A stretch of 49,177 bases of DNA from an uncultured Collinsella sp. (GCA_958433005.1 CAUAWV010000013.1:1-49177), one strand, 5' to 3'. Counted from the stretch's first letter, positions 39,889-48,877 are shown. The notes: generated from the letters alone by a model not told the origin. Made by a program: numbers and translations.

Positions 39889-41742
39889 ATGCCCGAGAAG
39901 ATTGAAGAGCTGGTACGCGCTGCGCTTGCTGCGGCCCAGGAGGCCGGCGACCTTTCCGCATTTGAACTTGACGATTGCGCTATCGAGCGACCGGCTGACA
40001 CTTCTCATGGCGAGTGGACCTCCACCATGGCCCTGAAGTCCGCCAAGCTGGCTCACTGCGCCCCGCGCAAGATCGCCGAGGCCATCGTTGCCCATATGCC
40101 CGAGGACCCCGCGATTGAGAAGGTTGAGATCGCAGGCCCCGGCTTCATCAACTTCTACCTCTCCGTTGCCGTCAAGAATGCCATCTTTGGCGAGGCTCGC
40201 GAGAAGGGCATGGACTTCGCTAAGTCCAACGTCGGTGGTGGCCTGAAGACCCAGGTCGAGTTCGTTTCCGCCAACCCCGTCGGCCCCATGCACATCGGTC
40301 ACGGCCGCTGGGCCGCGCTGGGCGATTCGCTCTGCCGTGTTATGGACCACGCCGGTTACGACATCCAGCGTGAGTTCTACATCAACGACCACGGCTCTCA
40401 GATGAACACCTTCGGCAACTCCATCAGCACGCGCTATATGCAGCTTGCCGACATCATCGCCAAGCAGGGCGTTGATATCGAGGAGGCTCACAAGCTGCTG
40501 ATCGCCGACCGTGACGCCTTTGTTGCCGACGAGAACGACGAGCACTCCGAGACCCATCCGTATCAGGACAACTTTGCCGAGACTCTGGGCAAGGACTCCT
40601 ACGGCGGCGACTACATCATCGACGAGGCTGCCGAGTTCTGGCGTACTGACGGCGACAAGTGGGTCAATGCCGATCCGCAGGAGCGCATGGAGAGCTTCCG
40701 CGAGCGCGGCTATGTGAAGATGGTCGACAACATGCGCGACCTCTGCCACGCCGTCAATTGCGACTTCGATCGTTGGTACTCCGAGCGCTCGCTGTACGTG
40801 AAGGACACCGAGGGCGAGACCGCCGGTACCTCTGCCGTCGACCGCGCTTTTGAGAAGCTCGACAAGATGGGCTACCTCTACACCAAGGACGGCGCCCTGT
40901 GGTTCCGCTCCACCGACCTGGGCGATGACAAGGACCGCGTCCTGATCAAGTCCGACGGTGAGTACACCTACTTCGCCTCCGACGTTGCCTATCACTGGGA
41001 TAAGTTCCAGCGCGTCGACCACGTCATCGACATCTGGGGTGCCGACCACCACGGCTACATCGAGCGCGTTCGCTGCGTCTGCGACGCTCTGGGTTACCCC
41101 GGCAAGTTTGAGGTTCTGCTGGGCCAGCTCGTCAACCTGCTGCGTAACGGTAAGCCCGTCCGTATGTCCAAGCGCAAGGGCACCATGGTGACCCTGCAGG
41201 AGCTCGTCGACGAGGTCGGCTCTGACGCCGCCCGCTACACGCTCATCTCCAAGAGCTCCAACCAGATGGTCGACTTCGATATCGAGGCCGTCAAGAAGCG
41301 CGACAACTCCAACCCGGTCTATTACGTGCAGTATGCCCACGCCCGCGTATGCTCCATCCTGCGCCGTGCCGCCGACGTTACGCCCGAGCAGGCCGACGAG
41401 ATGGGCATGAAGGCCGTTGCCGCCAAGGCCATCGGTGAGAACGTCGATTACTCGCTGCTGACCGACCCGACCGAGCTCGCCCTTTCGCGCAAGCTCAACG
41501 AGCTCACCGACCTGATCGCCAGCTGCGCTCGCGATCGCGCTCCGTTCCGTCTGACCCACTTTGCCGAGGAACTCGCCGGTGACTTCCACAGCTTTTACGC
41601 TGCCTGCCAGGTGCTGCCGAGCGAGGGTCGTCCCGTCGACCCCGAGCTTTCGCGTGCCCGTCTGGCCGCTTGTGATGCCGTCCGTGTGACGCTCGCCCTG
41701 GTGCTCACCCTCGTTGGCGTTTCCGCGCCCGAGCAGATGTAA
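39889..41742 (+). CDS. argS: Arginyl-tRNA synthetase
   Basis: Charges tRNA-Arg with arginine. A 617-residue class I synthetase. The N-terminal Add-1 domain covers about 1-100; the catalytic HIGH motif is ANPVGPMHIGHGRWAALGD near 130. DIWGADHHGYI and KPVRMSKRKGTMVTL (KMSKS-like, near 430) are typical. The C-terminal DALR anticodon domain starts about 500 (YVQYAHARVCSILR) and ends MxxLGV-like 'VLTLVGVSAPEQM'. Full length. I use the ATG at 39889, after AAGGAGG; frame upstream is open but not family-like. No class-specific leader recognised. Strong terminator follows. Confidence 0.97.
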   Translation: MPEKIEELVRAALAAAQEAGDLSAFELDDCAIERPADTSHGEWTSTMALKSAKLAHCAPRKIAEAIVAHMPEDPAIEKVEIAGPGFINFYLSVAVKNAIFGEAREKGMDFAKSNVGGGLKTQVEFVSANPVGPMHIGHGRWAALGDSLCRVMDHAGYDIQREFYINDHGSQMNTFGNSISTRYMQLADIIAKQGVDIEEAHKLLIADRDAFVADENDEHSETHPYQDNFAETLGKDSYGGDYIIDEAAEFWRTDGDKWVNADPQERMESFRERGYVKMVDNMRDLCHAVNCDFDRWYSERSLYVKDTEGETAGTSAVDRAFEKLDKMGYLYTKDGALWFRSTDLGDDKDRVLIKSDGEYTYFASDVAYHWDKFQRVDHVIDIWGADHHGYIERVRCVCDALGYPGKFEVLLGQLVNLLRNGKPVRMSKRKGTMVTLQELVDEVGSDAARYTLISKSSNQMVDFDIEAVKKRDNSNPVYYVQYAHARVCSILRRAADVTPEQADEMGMKAVAAKAIGENVDYSLLTDPTELALSRKLNELTDLIASCARDRAPFRLTHFAEELAGDFHSFYAACQVLPSEGRPVDPELSRARLAACDAVRVTLALVLTLVGVSAPEQM

Positions 41743-41788
41743 TCTGCGGGTCATTTGACCGTGTAGGTTTGGTTTAACTGAGCCCTAT

Positions 41789-41822
41789 AAGCCCGATCTC
41801 CTACGGAGGTCGGGCTTTTTTC
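41789..41822 (+). terminator. Terminator of argS
   Basis: Stem AAGCCCGATCTCC / GGAGGTCGGGCTT with a 3-base loop and six T residues. Confidence 0.93.
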
Positions 41823-41866
41823 GCAAACGCCGACGTATTGATGAATTTGGAACTGCTGGAAATGCG

Positions 41867-42016
41867 AAACTATGCCGGTTTACTACGATGAATTGAGGAA
41901 TTCTAACCACGCCGGCTTTTTGCTAAAAAGTGCAAGGCATCTACCTGCGGTTTTAGTTCAACAAGTTTCGGAGTGGTCGCGGTTGAGCGATTCATCGTAG
42001 TAAACCGCCATAGTTT
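41867..42016. mobile_element. 150-bp inverted-repeat element (MITE-like)
   Basis: Terminal arms AAACTATGCCGGTTTACTAC...GATGAAT (41867-41893) and its inverted copy (41990-42016) match at 26 of 27 positions. The 96-base interior has no open frame and weak further pairing. It resembles a non-autonomous element or a large RNA hairpin; no target-site duplication is evident. Status as mobile element is inferred. Confidence 0.5.
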
Positions 42017-42068
42017 TGGCGGAGGCAGTCAGATTTGTGGGTGGCAAACAAAGAGTGTCCCTTTTGAC

Positions 42069-42099
42069 TAGTCGTTTAAGAACGTCCCCCCAATGACTA
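42069..42099 (-). repeat. GGGAC-loop hairpin, TAGTC stem
   Basis: Stem TAGTCGTT / AATGACTA (one wobble); minus strand loop contains GGGGGGACGTTCTTA. A neighbour at 42055-42070 has GGGACACTCTT on the minus strand but no intact stem. It ends 2 bases before the rho -35. Confidence 0.7.
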
Positions 42100-42101
42100 A
42101 G

Positions 42102-42129
42102 TTGCAGGTGGCGGCGGTTGTGTTACACT
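42102..42129 (+). promoter_or_regulatory. Promoter of rho
   Basis: TTGCAG (42102-42107), 16 bases, TACACT (42124-42129). The predicted 5' leader is about 135 bases. Rho often controls itself through its leader; no uORF is evident. Confidence 0.6.
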
Positions 42130-42272
42130 AACGCTGCGTAGTTGACGCAATCATCTCGATACAGATCAATGATGTCCGTCGTTTTGAACGGAACTAGACT
42201 GTTTAGCCGCCCTGAAGGTTTATGCAGGGAGCATGTGATCACAGGGCTTGAAAAGAAAGTTGAGCAAACACT

Positions 42273-44816
42273 GTGTCTGATCAACAGCAAGAAAACGAAA
42301 TAACGACGACGCAGGCCGCTCCCGCTGCACCGGTTGCGTCGGACCAGGTCGCGGCGCCCGCGCAAGCCTCGGCTCCTGAGACGCCTAAGGCTGCTTCGAC
42401 GCCTGCGCCTGCAACTGGTGAGGAGGCTGCTCCGGCAAAGCCCAAGCTCGCGCGCCGCACGGCCAAGCCTGCCGCTGACGGCGAGGAGGTCACCAAGCCC
42501 AAGCGCCGTACCACGCGCACGACGCGCGCCAAGCGCACCGTTGCAGCTGACTCCTCGGCGCCGATTTCCGATGAGGTCGCGCAGGCACGTGCGTTGGCGC
42601 AGATTAGCGAGGCTCAGGTGGTGCGCGCCCGCCGTCGTGCTGCCGAGCGCGAGGCCGCGGCTCTGACCGAGCTTGCAGCTCCGTCTGTGCCCGAGACGCC
42701 TGCCGCCATCGAGACCCCTGCCGCCGACCTGCCGACCGAGAAGCCGGCACCGCGCACACGCCGCCGCACGGCTGCTATGGCCGAGCAAGTTGCGGAACAG
42801 GTAGCCCCCGAGCTCACTGAGGCTTCGGTCCGTTTCGCGGCAGGGGAGGGCACATTGCCTGTTGAGCCCGCTGCGCCTGTCGAGGCCAACGAAGTTCCCG
42901 TTGTCGATCCGGCTTTGCGCCCGCACCGTCGCGGTCGCAAGCCCAAGGCCTTTGTCGAGGCAGAGAAGGCCGCAGCAGCAGCCGCCGCTCGGGATGCTGC
43001 GGCGACCGCCGAGTCTGCAACCGCTGCCGATGCACCCGTCCAGGATGCTACGACTTCCGAGGCCGCTCCCGCCGATGCCGAGCCTGCCGACGTCCGTCCC
43101 GGTCGCAGCCGTCGTACTGCTGCTAAGCGCACGTCCAAGGCCAAGGCTGCCAAGAAGGGTGCGTCCGAGGATTCTGCCGAGACGACCGCCGATGCGTCGA
43201 CTGATGTCGCCAAGGCCCAGGACGTCGAACAGCCTGCGTCCGAGAAGCCCAAGCGCGGTCGTAAGAAGTCCGTTAAGGCCAAGGCGTCCGAGCAGCAGGA
43301 TGTCGAAGCGCAGGTTGATTCTGGCGCCGAGGCCAATGACGCCGCTGCGGCCAATGTTGGCACCGCCGCAACCGATGGTGCCGCCCCCGCTGAGGGCGAA
43401 GACGGCACTCGTCCCAACCGTCGCCAGCACAAGCGCAACGACGAGCGCAACGAGCGTAAGGACGACCGCAACAACGACCGTCGCAACCGCCAGCGCGATC
43501 GCAAACAGCGCAACAAGGAGCGTAATGCCGCTCCCACCGAGCCCACGCTTTCGCGCGAGGAACTCGCGGCCATGAAGGTCGCTGAGCTGCGCGAGAAGGC
43601 TAAGGAGTTCGAGATCGAGACGACCGGCAAGAAGAAGGCCGAGCTCGTCGAGGAAATCTACGTCACCGCTGCGAAGGCCGAGGGCTTCCGCGACATCAAG
43701 GGCATTCTGCAGATTCGCCCGGACAGCTCCGGCATCATCCACGCCCATGGCTACATGAAGTCCAACGACGACGCCTTCGTGCCCGCCTACCTCATCCGCT
43801 CCGCGCGCCTGCGCACGGGCGACGTCATCGAGGGCTCGCTGCGTCCTTCGCGCGGCGGCGACAAGCGCGCCGGCCTCGCCAAAATCACGACCGTCAACGG
43901 TCTGGACCCCGAGCAGATTCGCAACCGTCCCAAGTTCGGCGACCTCACCCCGGTCTATCCCAACGAGCCGCTGCGCATGGAGCACGGCAAGGACTCTATT
44001 ACCGGCCGCGCCATCGACATCGTGTCACCGATCGGCAAGGGCCAGCGCGGCCTGATCGTGTCCCCGCCCAAGGCCGGCAAGACCACGATCCTCAAGAAGA
44101 TCTGCCAGTCTATCTCGATTAACAACCCCGAGGTGCACCTCATCTGCCTGCTCGTCGACGAGCGCCCCGAAGAGGTCACCGATATGCAGCGTTCCATCAA
44201 AGGCGAGGTTGTGGCGTCGACCTTCGATATGCCCGCCGACAACCACACTCGCGTGGCAGAGCTCGTCATCGAGCGCGCCAAGCGCATCGTGGAGCTGGGT
44301 GGCGACGTCGTGGTGGTGCTCGACTCCATCACGCGTCTTGCCCGCGCCTACAACTTGGCGGCGCCCGCCTCAGGCCGCATCCTTTCGGGCGGCGTCGATT
44401 CGGCGGCCCTCTATCCGCCCAAGCGCTTCCTGGGCGCAGCCCGTAATATCGAGAATGGTGGCTCGCTCACCATCCTGGCCTCTGCCCTCATCGACACCGG
44501 TTCCAAGATGGACGAAGTCATCTTTGAGGAGTTCAAGGGTACCGGCAACATGGAGCTTAAGCTCGACCGCGACCTGGCCGACCGCCGCATCTTCCCGGCT
44601 ATCGACCCCGTTGCCTCCGGTACGCGTAACGAGGACCTGTTGGTCGACGAGCAGATGCGTCCGTTTGTCTTTGGTCTGCGTCGCATTCTTGCCGGCATGA
44701 ACAACACCGAGCGCGCAGCCGCATCGTTTATCAAGGGTCTTAAGGGCACCAACACCAATCAGGAGTTCCTGGTGCGTTCGGCCAAAAAACACAGCGACTA
44801 CGAGCAGACGTTCTAG
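42273..44816 (+). CDS. rho: Transcription termination factor Rho with long disordered N-terminus
   Basis: Hexameric RNA helicase of 847 residues (E. coli Rho has 419). Residues 1-425 are low complexity, rich in Ala, Pro, Glu, Lys and Arg, with basic tracts (KPKRRTTRTTRAKR) and an Arg/Asn/Asp-rich stretch (RNDERNERKDDRNNDRRNRQ) just before the fold, able to bind RNA. The Rho_N domain starts about 427 (LSREELAAMKVAELREKAKE), the RNA-binding OB fold about 480-545, P-loop SPPKAGKTTILKK near 600, DSITRLARAYN near 690. Translation starts at GTG 42273 with only a weak site (AAAGAAAG). Long insertions are known for actinobacterial Rho. Confidence 0.95.
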   Translation: MSDQQQENEITTTQAAPAAPVASDQVAAPAQASAPETPKAASTPAPATGEEAAPAKPKLARRTAKPAADGEEVTKPKRRTTRTTRAKRTVAADSSAPISDEVAQARALAQISEAQVVRARRRAAEREAAALTELAAPSVPETPAAIETPAADLPTEKPAPRTRRRTAAMAEQVAEQVAPELTEASVRFAAGEGTLPVEPAAPVEANEVPVVDPALRPHRRGRKPKAFVEAEKAAAAAAARDAAATAESATAADAPVQDATTSEAAPADAEPADVRPGRSRRTAAKRTSKAKAAKKGASEDSAETTADASTDVAKAQDVEQPASEKPKRGRKKSVKAKASEQQDVEAQVDSGAEANDAAAANVGTAATDGAAPAEGEDGTRPNRRQHKRNDERNERKDDRNNDRRNRQRDRKQRNKERNAAPTEPTLSREELAAMKVAELREKAKEFEIETTGKKKAELVEEIYVTAAKAEGFRDIKGILQIRPDSSGIIHAHGYMKSNDDAFVPAYLIRSARLRTGDVIEGSLRPSRGGDKRAGLAKITTVNGLDPEQIRNRPKFGDLTPVYPNEPLRMEHGKDSITGRAIDIVSPIGKGQRGLIVSPPKAGKTTILKKICQSISINNPEVHLICLLVDERPEEVTDMQRSIKGEVVASTFDMPADNHTRVAELVIERAKRIVELGGDVVVVLDSITRLARAYNLAAPASGRILSGGVDSAALYPPKRFLGAARNIENGGSLTILASALIDTGSKMDEVIFEEFKGTGNMELKLDRDLADRRIFPAIDPVASGTRNEDLLVDEQMRPFVFGLRRILAGMNNTERAAASFIKGLKGTNTNQEFLVRSAKKHSDYEQTF

Positions 44817-44852
44817 GTTGTCATCCACGCGCAGCGATAGTCATCAATGCGA

Positions 44853-44885
44853 GAAAGGGTCGGGGCTTTGAGCCTCGGCCCTTTT
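44853..44885 (+). terminator. Terminator of rho
   Basis: Stem AAAGGGTC GGGGC / GCCTC GGCCCTTT with a 5-base loop, ending in CCCTTTTCC. Confidence 0.88.
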
Positions 44886-45129
44886 CCATAGCGCCGCTCC
44901 GCGCTTATTTTTGACCGTAAGACCGACGAGCAGCAGGTTTCCCGTTTCAATCCGACATCGTCACTTGCAATCGGAGGGTCGGTTTCGCATAATAACTTTT
45001 AAGCTTCGCGACGGAAAACGCAGATGAAACGAACCATATACCGTTGCTTTGGGGCATAGCCCCGCTTCATCTTCTCTCGCGCAGCCAACTGAATGATGCG
45101 ATTTGGGTGCTGGAAGATGGGGAGAGCTC
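44886..45129. promoter_or_regulatory. Promoter and leader of the 466-residue membrane protein gene
   Basis: TTGCAA (44965-44970), 17 bases, CATAAT (44988-44993) form a good promoter, leaving about 130 bases of leader. A small GGGGC-ATA-GCCCC hairpin lies near 45053-45065. The rest of the 313-base gap contains no gene. Confidence 0.6.
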
Positions 45130-46530
45130 ATGGCTTCTTCTGATGCAACACAACGAGCAGTCCTTGCCGGACTTTCGTGCGGGATCGGCCTTGCCGCTCC
45201 CGTGGTTATGTATGCCGCGACGCTGCCGTTTTCGTCGGTGAACGAGACGGTCGTGGCGGGTGCAGTTCCCTTCGCCGTGGGCGCGGTGGCGGGCGTGGGT
45301 ATCTATGCCGCCTCGCTGGGTATCTCCGAGTATCGTGCGCAGCGTGAAGAGCGTCTGTTCCAGCCCGATGCCATGGGCGGTGCCGCCAATCTCAATCAGC
45401 ATCAAAGCGAGTTCAAGACCGCCTCGATTCCAGCTCAGCAGCAGGATGCGATTCCGTACGCTGCGGCTTCTGCTTCTCAGGCTCAGTCGGAGCAGTCTAC
45501 CTCGGCATTCCTTTCCGGCCTGACTGGTGCGTTCCAGCGCCGTCATGCCGATGATGGTGTCCCTACCATCGCTCGAGCCGCAGATGCTATGGACGAGGCC
45601 GAGGCTTGGTCCATGATCGACAGCATGCTCGACGACGATTCGCCGGTGAGCTGCGACCCTGCGCGCTCGCGCGACGTCTATCAAGTCGCCATCGACGAGC
45701 TCACCAACGGCGGGCAGACCGGCTCCTTCAATCGCGATGATATCGCCGCCGCGGCACGCGCCGTGTCGGGCTCCCAGGCCGCCCCTGCGGGCAGCACGGC
45801 GGCTTTCGTGGCACTCGTTGCCAATGCGGCGGTCAATAACGCCTACAGCGCTACCTCGGCGGACGCGAACGCTTCTGCCGATAATTCGTACGTTGATGAA
45901 GCCATGACCGCGGACGAGGAGGCTGTTGCCGCCCGCCGTGCCGCCGAAAGCTCGCTTTGGGGCGCTCCTGCCCAGCAGCAGGCGGCTGAGGCTGCGCCGT
46001 ACAATGCAAACCTCGCCAGCATGCCTATCATCTCCGGTGCCGCGGGCATCGATCTCGATGACCTCGATGAGCCTGCAGCCATCACCGCATCGATTGATGC
46101 CCAAGATCGCATCGACACCGGCGACCTTCCGGACGCCTCGCTCGAGGTTGATGTCCCCATGGCCGATTACTCGGGCCACGAGGGTATGTGGGCCGCCGCC
46201 ACCGCGATTCTGGATGAGATTGACGAGCCTGCTCCTGTTTCAGCCCCCGCTCCCGTCGCTGCCCCTCAGCCTGCTGCCCCCGCCTATGTCGGCCGTCACA
46301 GCGCTGTGTTCCCCGAGGATACTGCCCGTATCTCGCGTGAGAGCATCGAGCGGGCCGAGGCTATTGCCGCCGGCATTATGGAAAATCGTCGTCACGAGCG
46401 CGTCAATCAGATCCTCGAGGAAGAGATCGAGCGTCTTCAGTCCTCTACCGCCAAGCGTACGGGCCGTGCTTATCTGAGCGTTATCGAGGGCGGTACCGCC
46501 AGCTTCGCGCCGCTTCGTGCGGAGGCATAA
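45130..46530 (+). CDS. Hypothetical membrane-anchored, Ala-rich protein
   Basis: A 466-residue protein of no recognised family. Two hydrophobic segments lie near the N-terminus (about 10-30 and 40-60; LSCGIGLAAPVVMYAATL and VVAGAVPFAVGAVAGVGIYAA), with the rest predicted outside or in the cytosol. The middle (70-400) is Ala/Gln/Ser/Asp-rich and probably disordered; DDGVPTIARAADAMDEAEAW and a Pro/Ala linker (PAPVSAPAPVAAPQPAAPAY) can be seen. The last 80 residues form a charged helix (ESIERAEAIAAGIMENRRHE) that may be a coiled coil. ATG at 45130 follows GGGGAG. It is followed at 7 bases by a VanZ-like gene and likely shares its transcript. Confidence 0.8.
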   Translation: MASSDATQRAVLAGLSCGIGLAAPVVMYAATLPFSSVNETVVAGAVPFAVGAVAGVGIYAASLGISEYRAQREERLFQPDAMGGAANLNQHQSEFKTASIPAQQQDAIPYAAASASQAQSEQSTSAFLSGLTGAFQRRHADDGVPTIARAADAMDEAEAWSMIDSMLDDDSPVSCDPARSRDVYQVAIDELTNGGQTGSFNRDDIAAAARAVSGSQAAPAGSTAAFVALVANAAVNNAYSATSADANASADNSYVDEAMTADEEAVAARRAAESSLWGAPAQQQAAEAAPYNANLASMPIISGAAGIDLDDLDEPAAITASIDAQDRIDTGDLPDASLEVDVPMADYSGHEGMWAAATAILDEIDEPAPVSAPAPVAAPQPAAPAYVGRHSAVFPEDTARISRESIERAEAIAAGIMENRRHERVNQILEEEIERLQSSTAKRTGRAYLSVIEGGTASFAPLRAEA

Positions 46531-46537
46531 CTTCTGC

Positions 46538-46987
46538 ATGGTTAAGATCAATCGAAAATGGGCGGTCGTAACCTGCCTGATGGCGCTCTTGATCTGGGGC
46601 AATTCGCTGGTTCCCGGCTCGGGGTCGGGCTCACTGAGCCTAACGGTCATGGAAGCTATCCGCGGTTTCCTGCACGGCGTGGGACTTCCATATGCATGGG
46701 TGACCAACTTTGTTGTTCGCAAGTGCGCGCATTTTACCGAGTATATGGTGCTCGGTATCTTGGCAACGCACGCCTTTGATTTTGAGGGCCGGCGCACCTT
46801 TGACGTGCTGCTGCCCACGGCGGTGTTCCTGCTGCTGATTCCCTCGATCGACGAGACGATTCAGTTCTTTGTGCCGGGACGCGCCGGCATGATCACCGAT
46901 GTGATGATCGACTGCTGTGGTGCGGCAACGGGCGTTGTGCTCCGATATCTCTTACGGCCGCTGATGCGCGCCAAAAAAGCCGCCTAG
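46538..46987 (+). CDS. VanZ-family membrane protein
   Basis: A 149-residue membrane protein with about four helices. VanZ family traits: an N-terminal helix with LMALLIWGNSLVPG, the segment NFVVRKCAHFTEYMVLGIL (the conserved KxxHxxEY), LLPTAVFLLLIPSIDETIQFFVPGRAGMITDVMID with DE and the GRxxxxxDVxxD motif. VanZ is linked to teicoplanin resistance in vanA clusters but is widespread with unknown role. No van genes are nearby. ATG at 46538; GGAGG is 12 bases away, and a GTG seven codons earlier is an alternative. The TAG stop is inside the terminator stem. Confidence 0.88.
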   Translation: MVKINRKWAVVTCLMALLIWGNSLVPGSGSGSLSLTVMEAIRGFLHGVGLPYAWVTNFVVRKCAHFTEYMVLGILATHAFDFEGRRTFDVLLPTAVFLLLIPSIDETIQFFVPGRAGMITDVMIDCCGAATGVVLRYLLRPLMRAKKAA

Positions 46988-47019
46988 GACGTATTGTTTG
47001 GTCCTAGGCGGCCTTTTTT
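46979..47019 (+). terminator. Terminator overlapping the vanZ-like stop codon
   Basis: A perfect 12-bp stem GCCGCCTAGGAC / GTCCTAGGCGGC, 10-base loop, then CTTTTTT. The stop codon TAG at 46985-46987 is in the 5' arm. Confidence 0.95.
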
Positions 47020-47101
47020 ATTTGAGGGCTTATATGAGGCGTGGTGGCGTCGTTCCGTAGGTCGGATTTGCCGGGCGCGCCACGCCCTGTGGGTGCGTCT
47101 G

Positions 47102-47539
47102 CTACTGAAGCGCCTGAGCGCCCAGGGCCAGGCAGCCCATAATGCCCTGTTTGCCCTCGAGGCTGTTGTTGACGATATAGCTATCAATGTCGGCCATCTC
47201 GGGCGTGACGATGTAGCCGTTGAGCATCTCGGCGCACTTCTTGCGCGCGAGCGGCACGATGGGGGTGTGGTCGGCCACGCCGCCACCGATGACGATCTTT
47301 TGCGGTGCGTAGCACAGGATGTAGGTCATGAGCGCCTGCGCCAGATAGCCGGCGAGCAGGTCCATGGCCTCCGGGTCATCGGCCATCTCTCCGGCGCTCT
47401 TGCCACCCCAGCGCTTTTTGACGCCGGGACCGGCGATGAGGCCCTCGAGGCAGTTGTCGTGGAAGGGGCAGCCGCTGTGCTCGCCGATGGTGTCGCGCGG
47501 GTCGCGCGTGACCAGGATGTGGCCGGCCTCGGGGTGCAT
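47102..47539 (-). pseudogene. C-terminal half of a ROK-family sugar kinase
   Basis: A 145-residue fragment matching the C-terminal half of ROK fructokinase/glucokinase-like proteins: PEAGHILV, the zinc-binding set CPFHDNCLEGLIAGP, LAQALMTYILCYAPQKIVIGGGV and the end MGCLALGAQAL. The N-terminal ATP-binding half (DxGGTK) and catalytic Asp region are missing; the expected space upstream is taken by an aminotransferase whose stop is 17 bases away. An AAGGA overlaps that stop and could allow translation, but the enzyme cannot be active alone. Either a deletion fused the two regions or an assembly join is wrong. Confidence 0.75.
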
Positions 47540-47556
47540 TTAGTGCCGGGCCGTCC

Positions 47557-48738
47557 TTACCCGCGCGGTTTGATTTTATCACGCAGGAACTTGAGGTTCT
47601 CCAGTGCTGCGTTGAGCGTCTCGTCTCGCTTGGCAAAGTGGAAGCGGATGAGGTGGTTGACGGGCTCGCGGAAGAAGCTGGAGCCCGGAACGGAGCCCAC
47701 GCCCACCTTGGAGGCCAGATCCTCGCAGAAGTCGAGGTCGCTGTCATAGCCAAACTCAGAGATGTCCATCATCACGTAGTACGCGCCCTGCGGCACGTTG
47801 TGCGTGAGGCCGATGCTGTCGAGTCCCTGACAGAATAGGTCGCGCTTGGCGGTGTAGAGGTCGAGGACCTCCTGGTAATAACTGTCGTCGAAATTGAGGG
47901 CAGTGACGACGGCTTCCTGCAGGGGCGCGGCGGCGCCGACGGTGAGGAAGTCGTGGACCTTTTTGATACGCTCGGTGATCTGGGCTGGGGCAATGGTGTA
48001 GCCCAGGCGCCAGCCGGTGATGGAGTACGTCTTAGACAGCGAGCTGCAGCTGATGGTTCGCTCGAACATGCCGGGCAGCGTGGCCATATAGACGTGCTCG
48101 TGGGGAGCGTAGACGATGTGCTCGTACACCTCGTCGGTGATGCAGTAGGCGTCGTACTTCTTGCACAGGTCGGCAATAAAAGTGAGCTCCTCGCGCGTAA
48201 AGACCTTGCCACAGGGGTTGGACGGGTTGCATAGGACGATCGCCTTGGGATCGTTGTCGCGGAAGGCCGCCTCGAGGACCTCACGGTCGAAGTCAAAGGT
48301 GGGCGGGTTGAGCGGCACATAGATGGGCTCGGCGCCCGAGAGAATGGTGTCAGCGCCGTAGTTCTCGTAGAACGGCGAGAAAATGACGACCTTGTCGCCG
48401 GGGTTCGTGACCGTCATCATGGCGGCCATCATGGCCTCGGTGGAGCCGCAGGTGACTACAATATTCTCGTTGGGGTTGATCGGCATGCCCATAAAGTGCT
48501 CCTGCTTGGCGGCAAGCGCCTCGCGCATGGCCTGAGAGCCCCAGGTGATGGAGTACTGGTGGTAGAGCGGCTTGGGATCGGTGGCGATGGTGCTGAGGCT
48601 ATCGAGCAGCTGCGCCGGGGGATCAAAGTCGGGGAAGCCCTGTGACAGGTTGACGGCGCCATACTTGTTGGAGATGCGCGTCATGCGACGGATGACGGAA
48701 TCGGTAAACGTTGCCGTGCGGTTGGAGAGTTCTTTCAT
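47557..48738 (-). CDS. Class I/II PLP-dependent aminotransferase
   Basis: A 393-residue cytosolic fold-type I aminotransferase of the aspartate/aromatic class. VNLSQGFPDFDPPAQLLD opens the fold, GSTEAMMAAMM gives PLP phosphate contacts, CNPSNPCGKVF and ITDEVYEHIVYA the ring contacts (Asn, Asp, Tyr), SLSKTYSITGWRLGY the Schiff-base Lys near 236, and the C-terminal LIRFHFAK the substrate-carboxylate Arg. The pattern resembles KAT/aromatic aminotransferases of the Igamma group. ATG at 48738 follows AAAGGA. The gene precedes the ROK fragment on its strand. Amino-acid specificity is open. Confidence 0.92.
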   Translation of the reverse strand: MKELSNRTATFTDSVIRRMTRISNKYGAVNLSQGFPDFDPPAQLLDSLSTIATDPKPLYHQYSITWGSQAMREALAAKQEHFMGMPINPNENIVVTCGSTEAMMAAMMTVTNPGDKVVIFSPFYENYGADTILSGAEPIYVPLNPPTFDFDREVLEAAFRDNDPKAIVLCNPSNPCGKVFTREELTFIADLCKKYDAYCITDEVYEHIVYAPHEHVYMATLPGMFERTISCSSLSKTYSITGWRLGYTIAPAQITERIKKVHDFLTVGAAAPLQEAVVTALNFDDSYYQEVLDLYTAKRDLFCQGLDSIGLTHNVPQGAYYVMMDISEFGYDSDLDFCEDLASKVGVGSVPGSSFFREPVNHLIRFHFAKRDETLNAALENLKFLRDKIKPRG

Positions 48739-48848
48739 GCCGGTCCTTTCGAGCATTTGCAGTGGGGCAAGTTTACTCCTATGAAACCGGTGGGAAATGC
48801 TCGAAATGGTCTCGAAAAACTCTTTTCAAAATTCTTGAAAATTGGGGC

Positions 48849-48877
48849 TTGCATCGCGTGGCGTTCCTTGCAATAAT
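48849..48877 (+). promoter_or_regulatory. Promoter of the tRNA-His/Lys cluster
   Basis: TTGCAT (48849-48854), 17 bases, AATAAT (48872-48877), 27 bases before tRNA-His. Confidence 0.65.

Larger units (their letters stand above)
41743..42101. other. Intergenic region between argS and the rho promoter
   Basis: Contains, in order, the argS terminator, a 150-bp inverted-repeat element and one GGGAC hairpin with a decayed neighbour. No protein gene seen. Confidence 0.6.

Noticed and set aside
46538..46987. Glycopeptide-resistance gene (vanZ)
   Set aside because: Only the VanZ family fold is seen; no vanHAX, vanS or vanR genes are near, and VanZ homologues are widespread without a resistance role.
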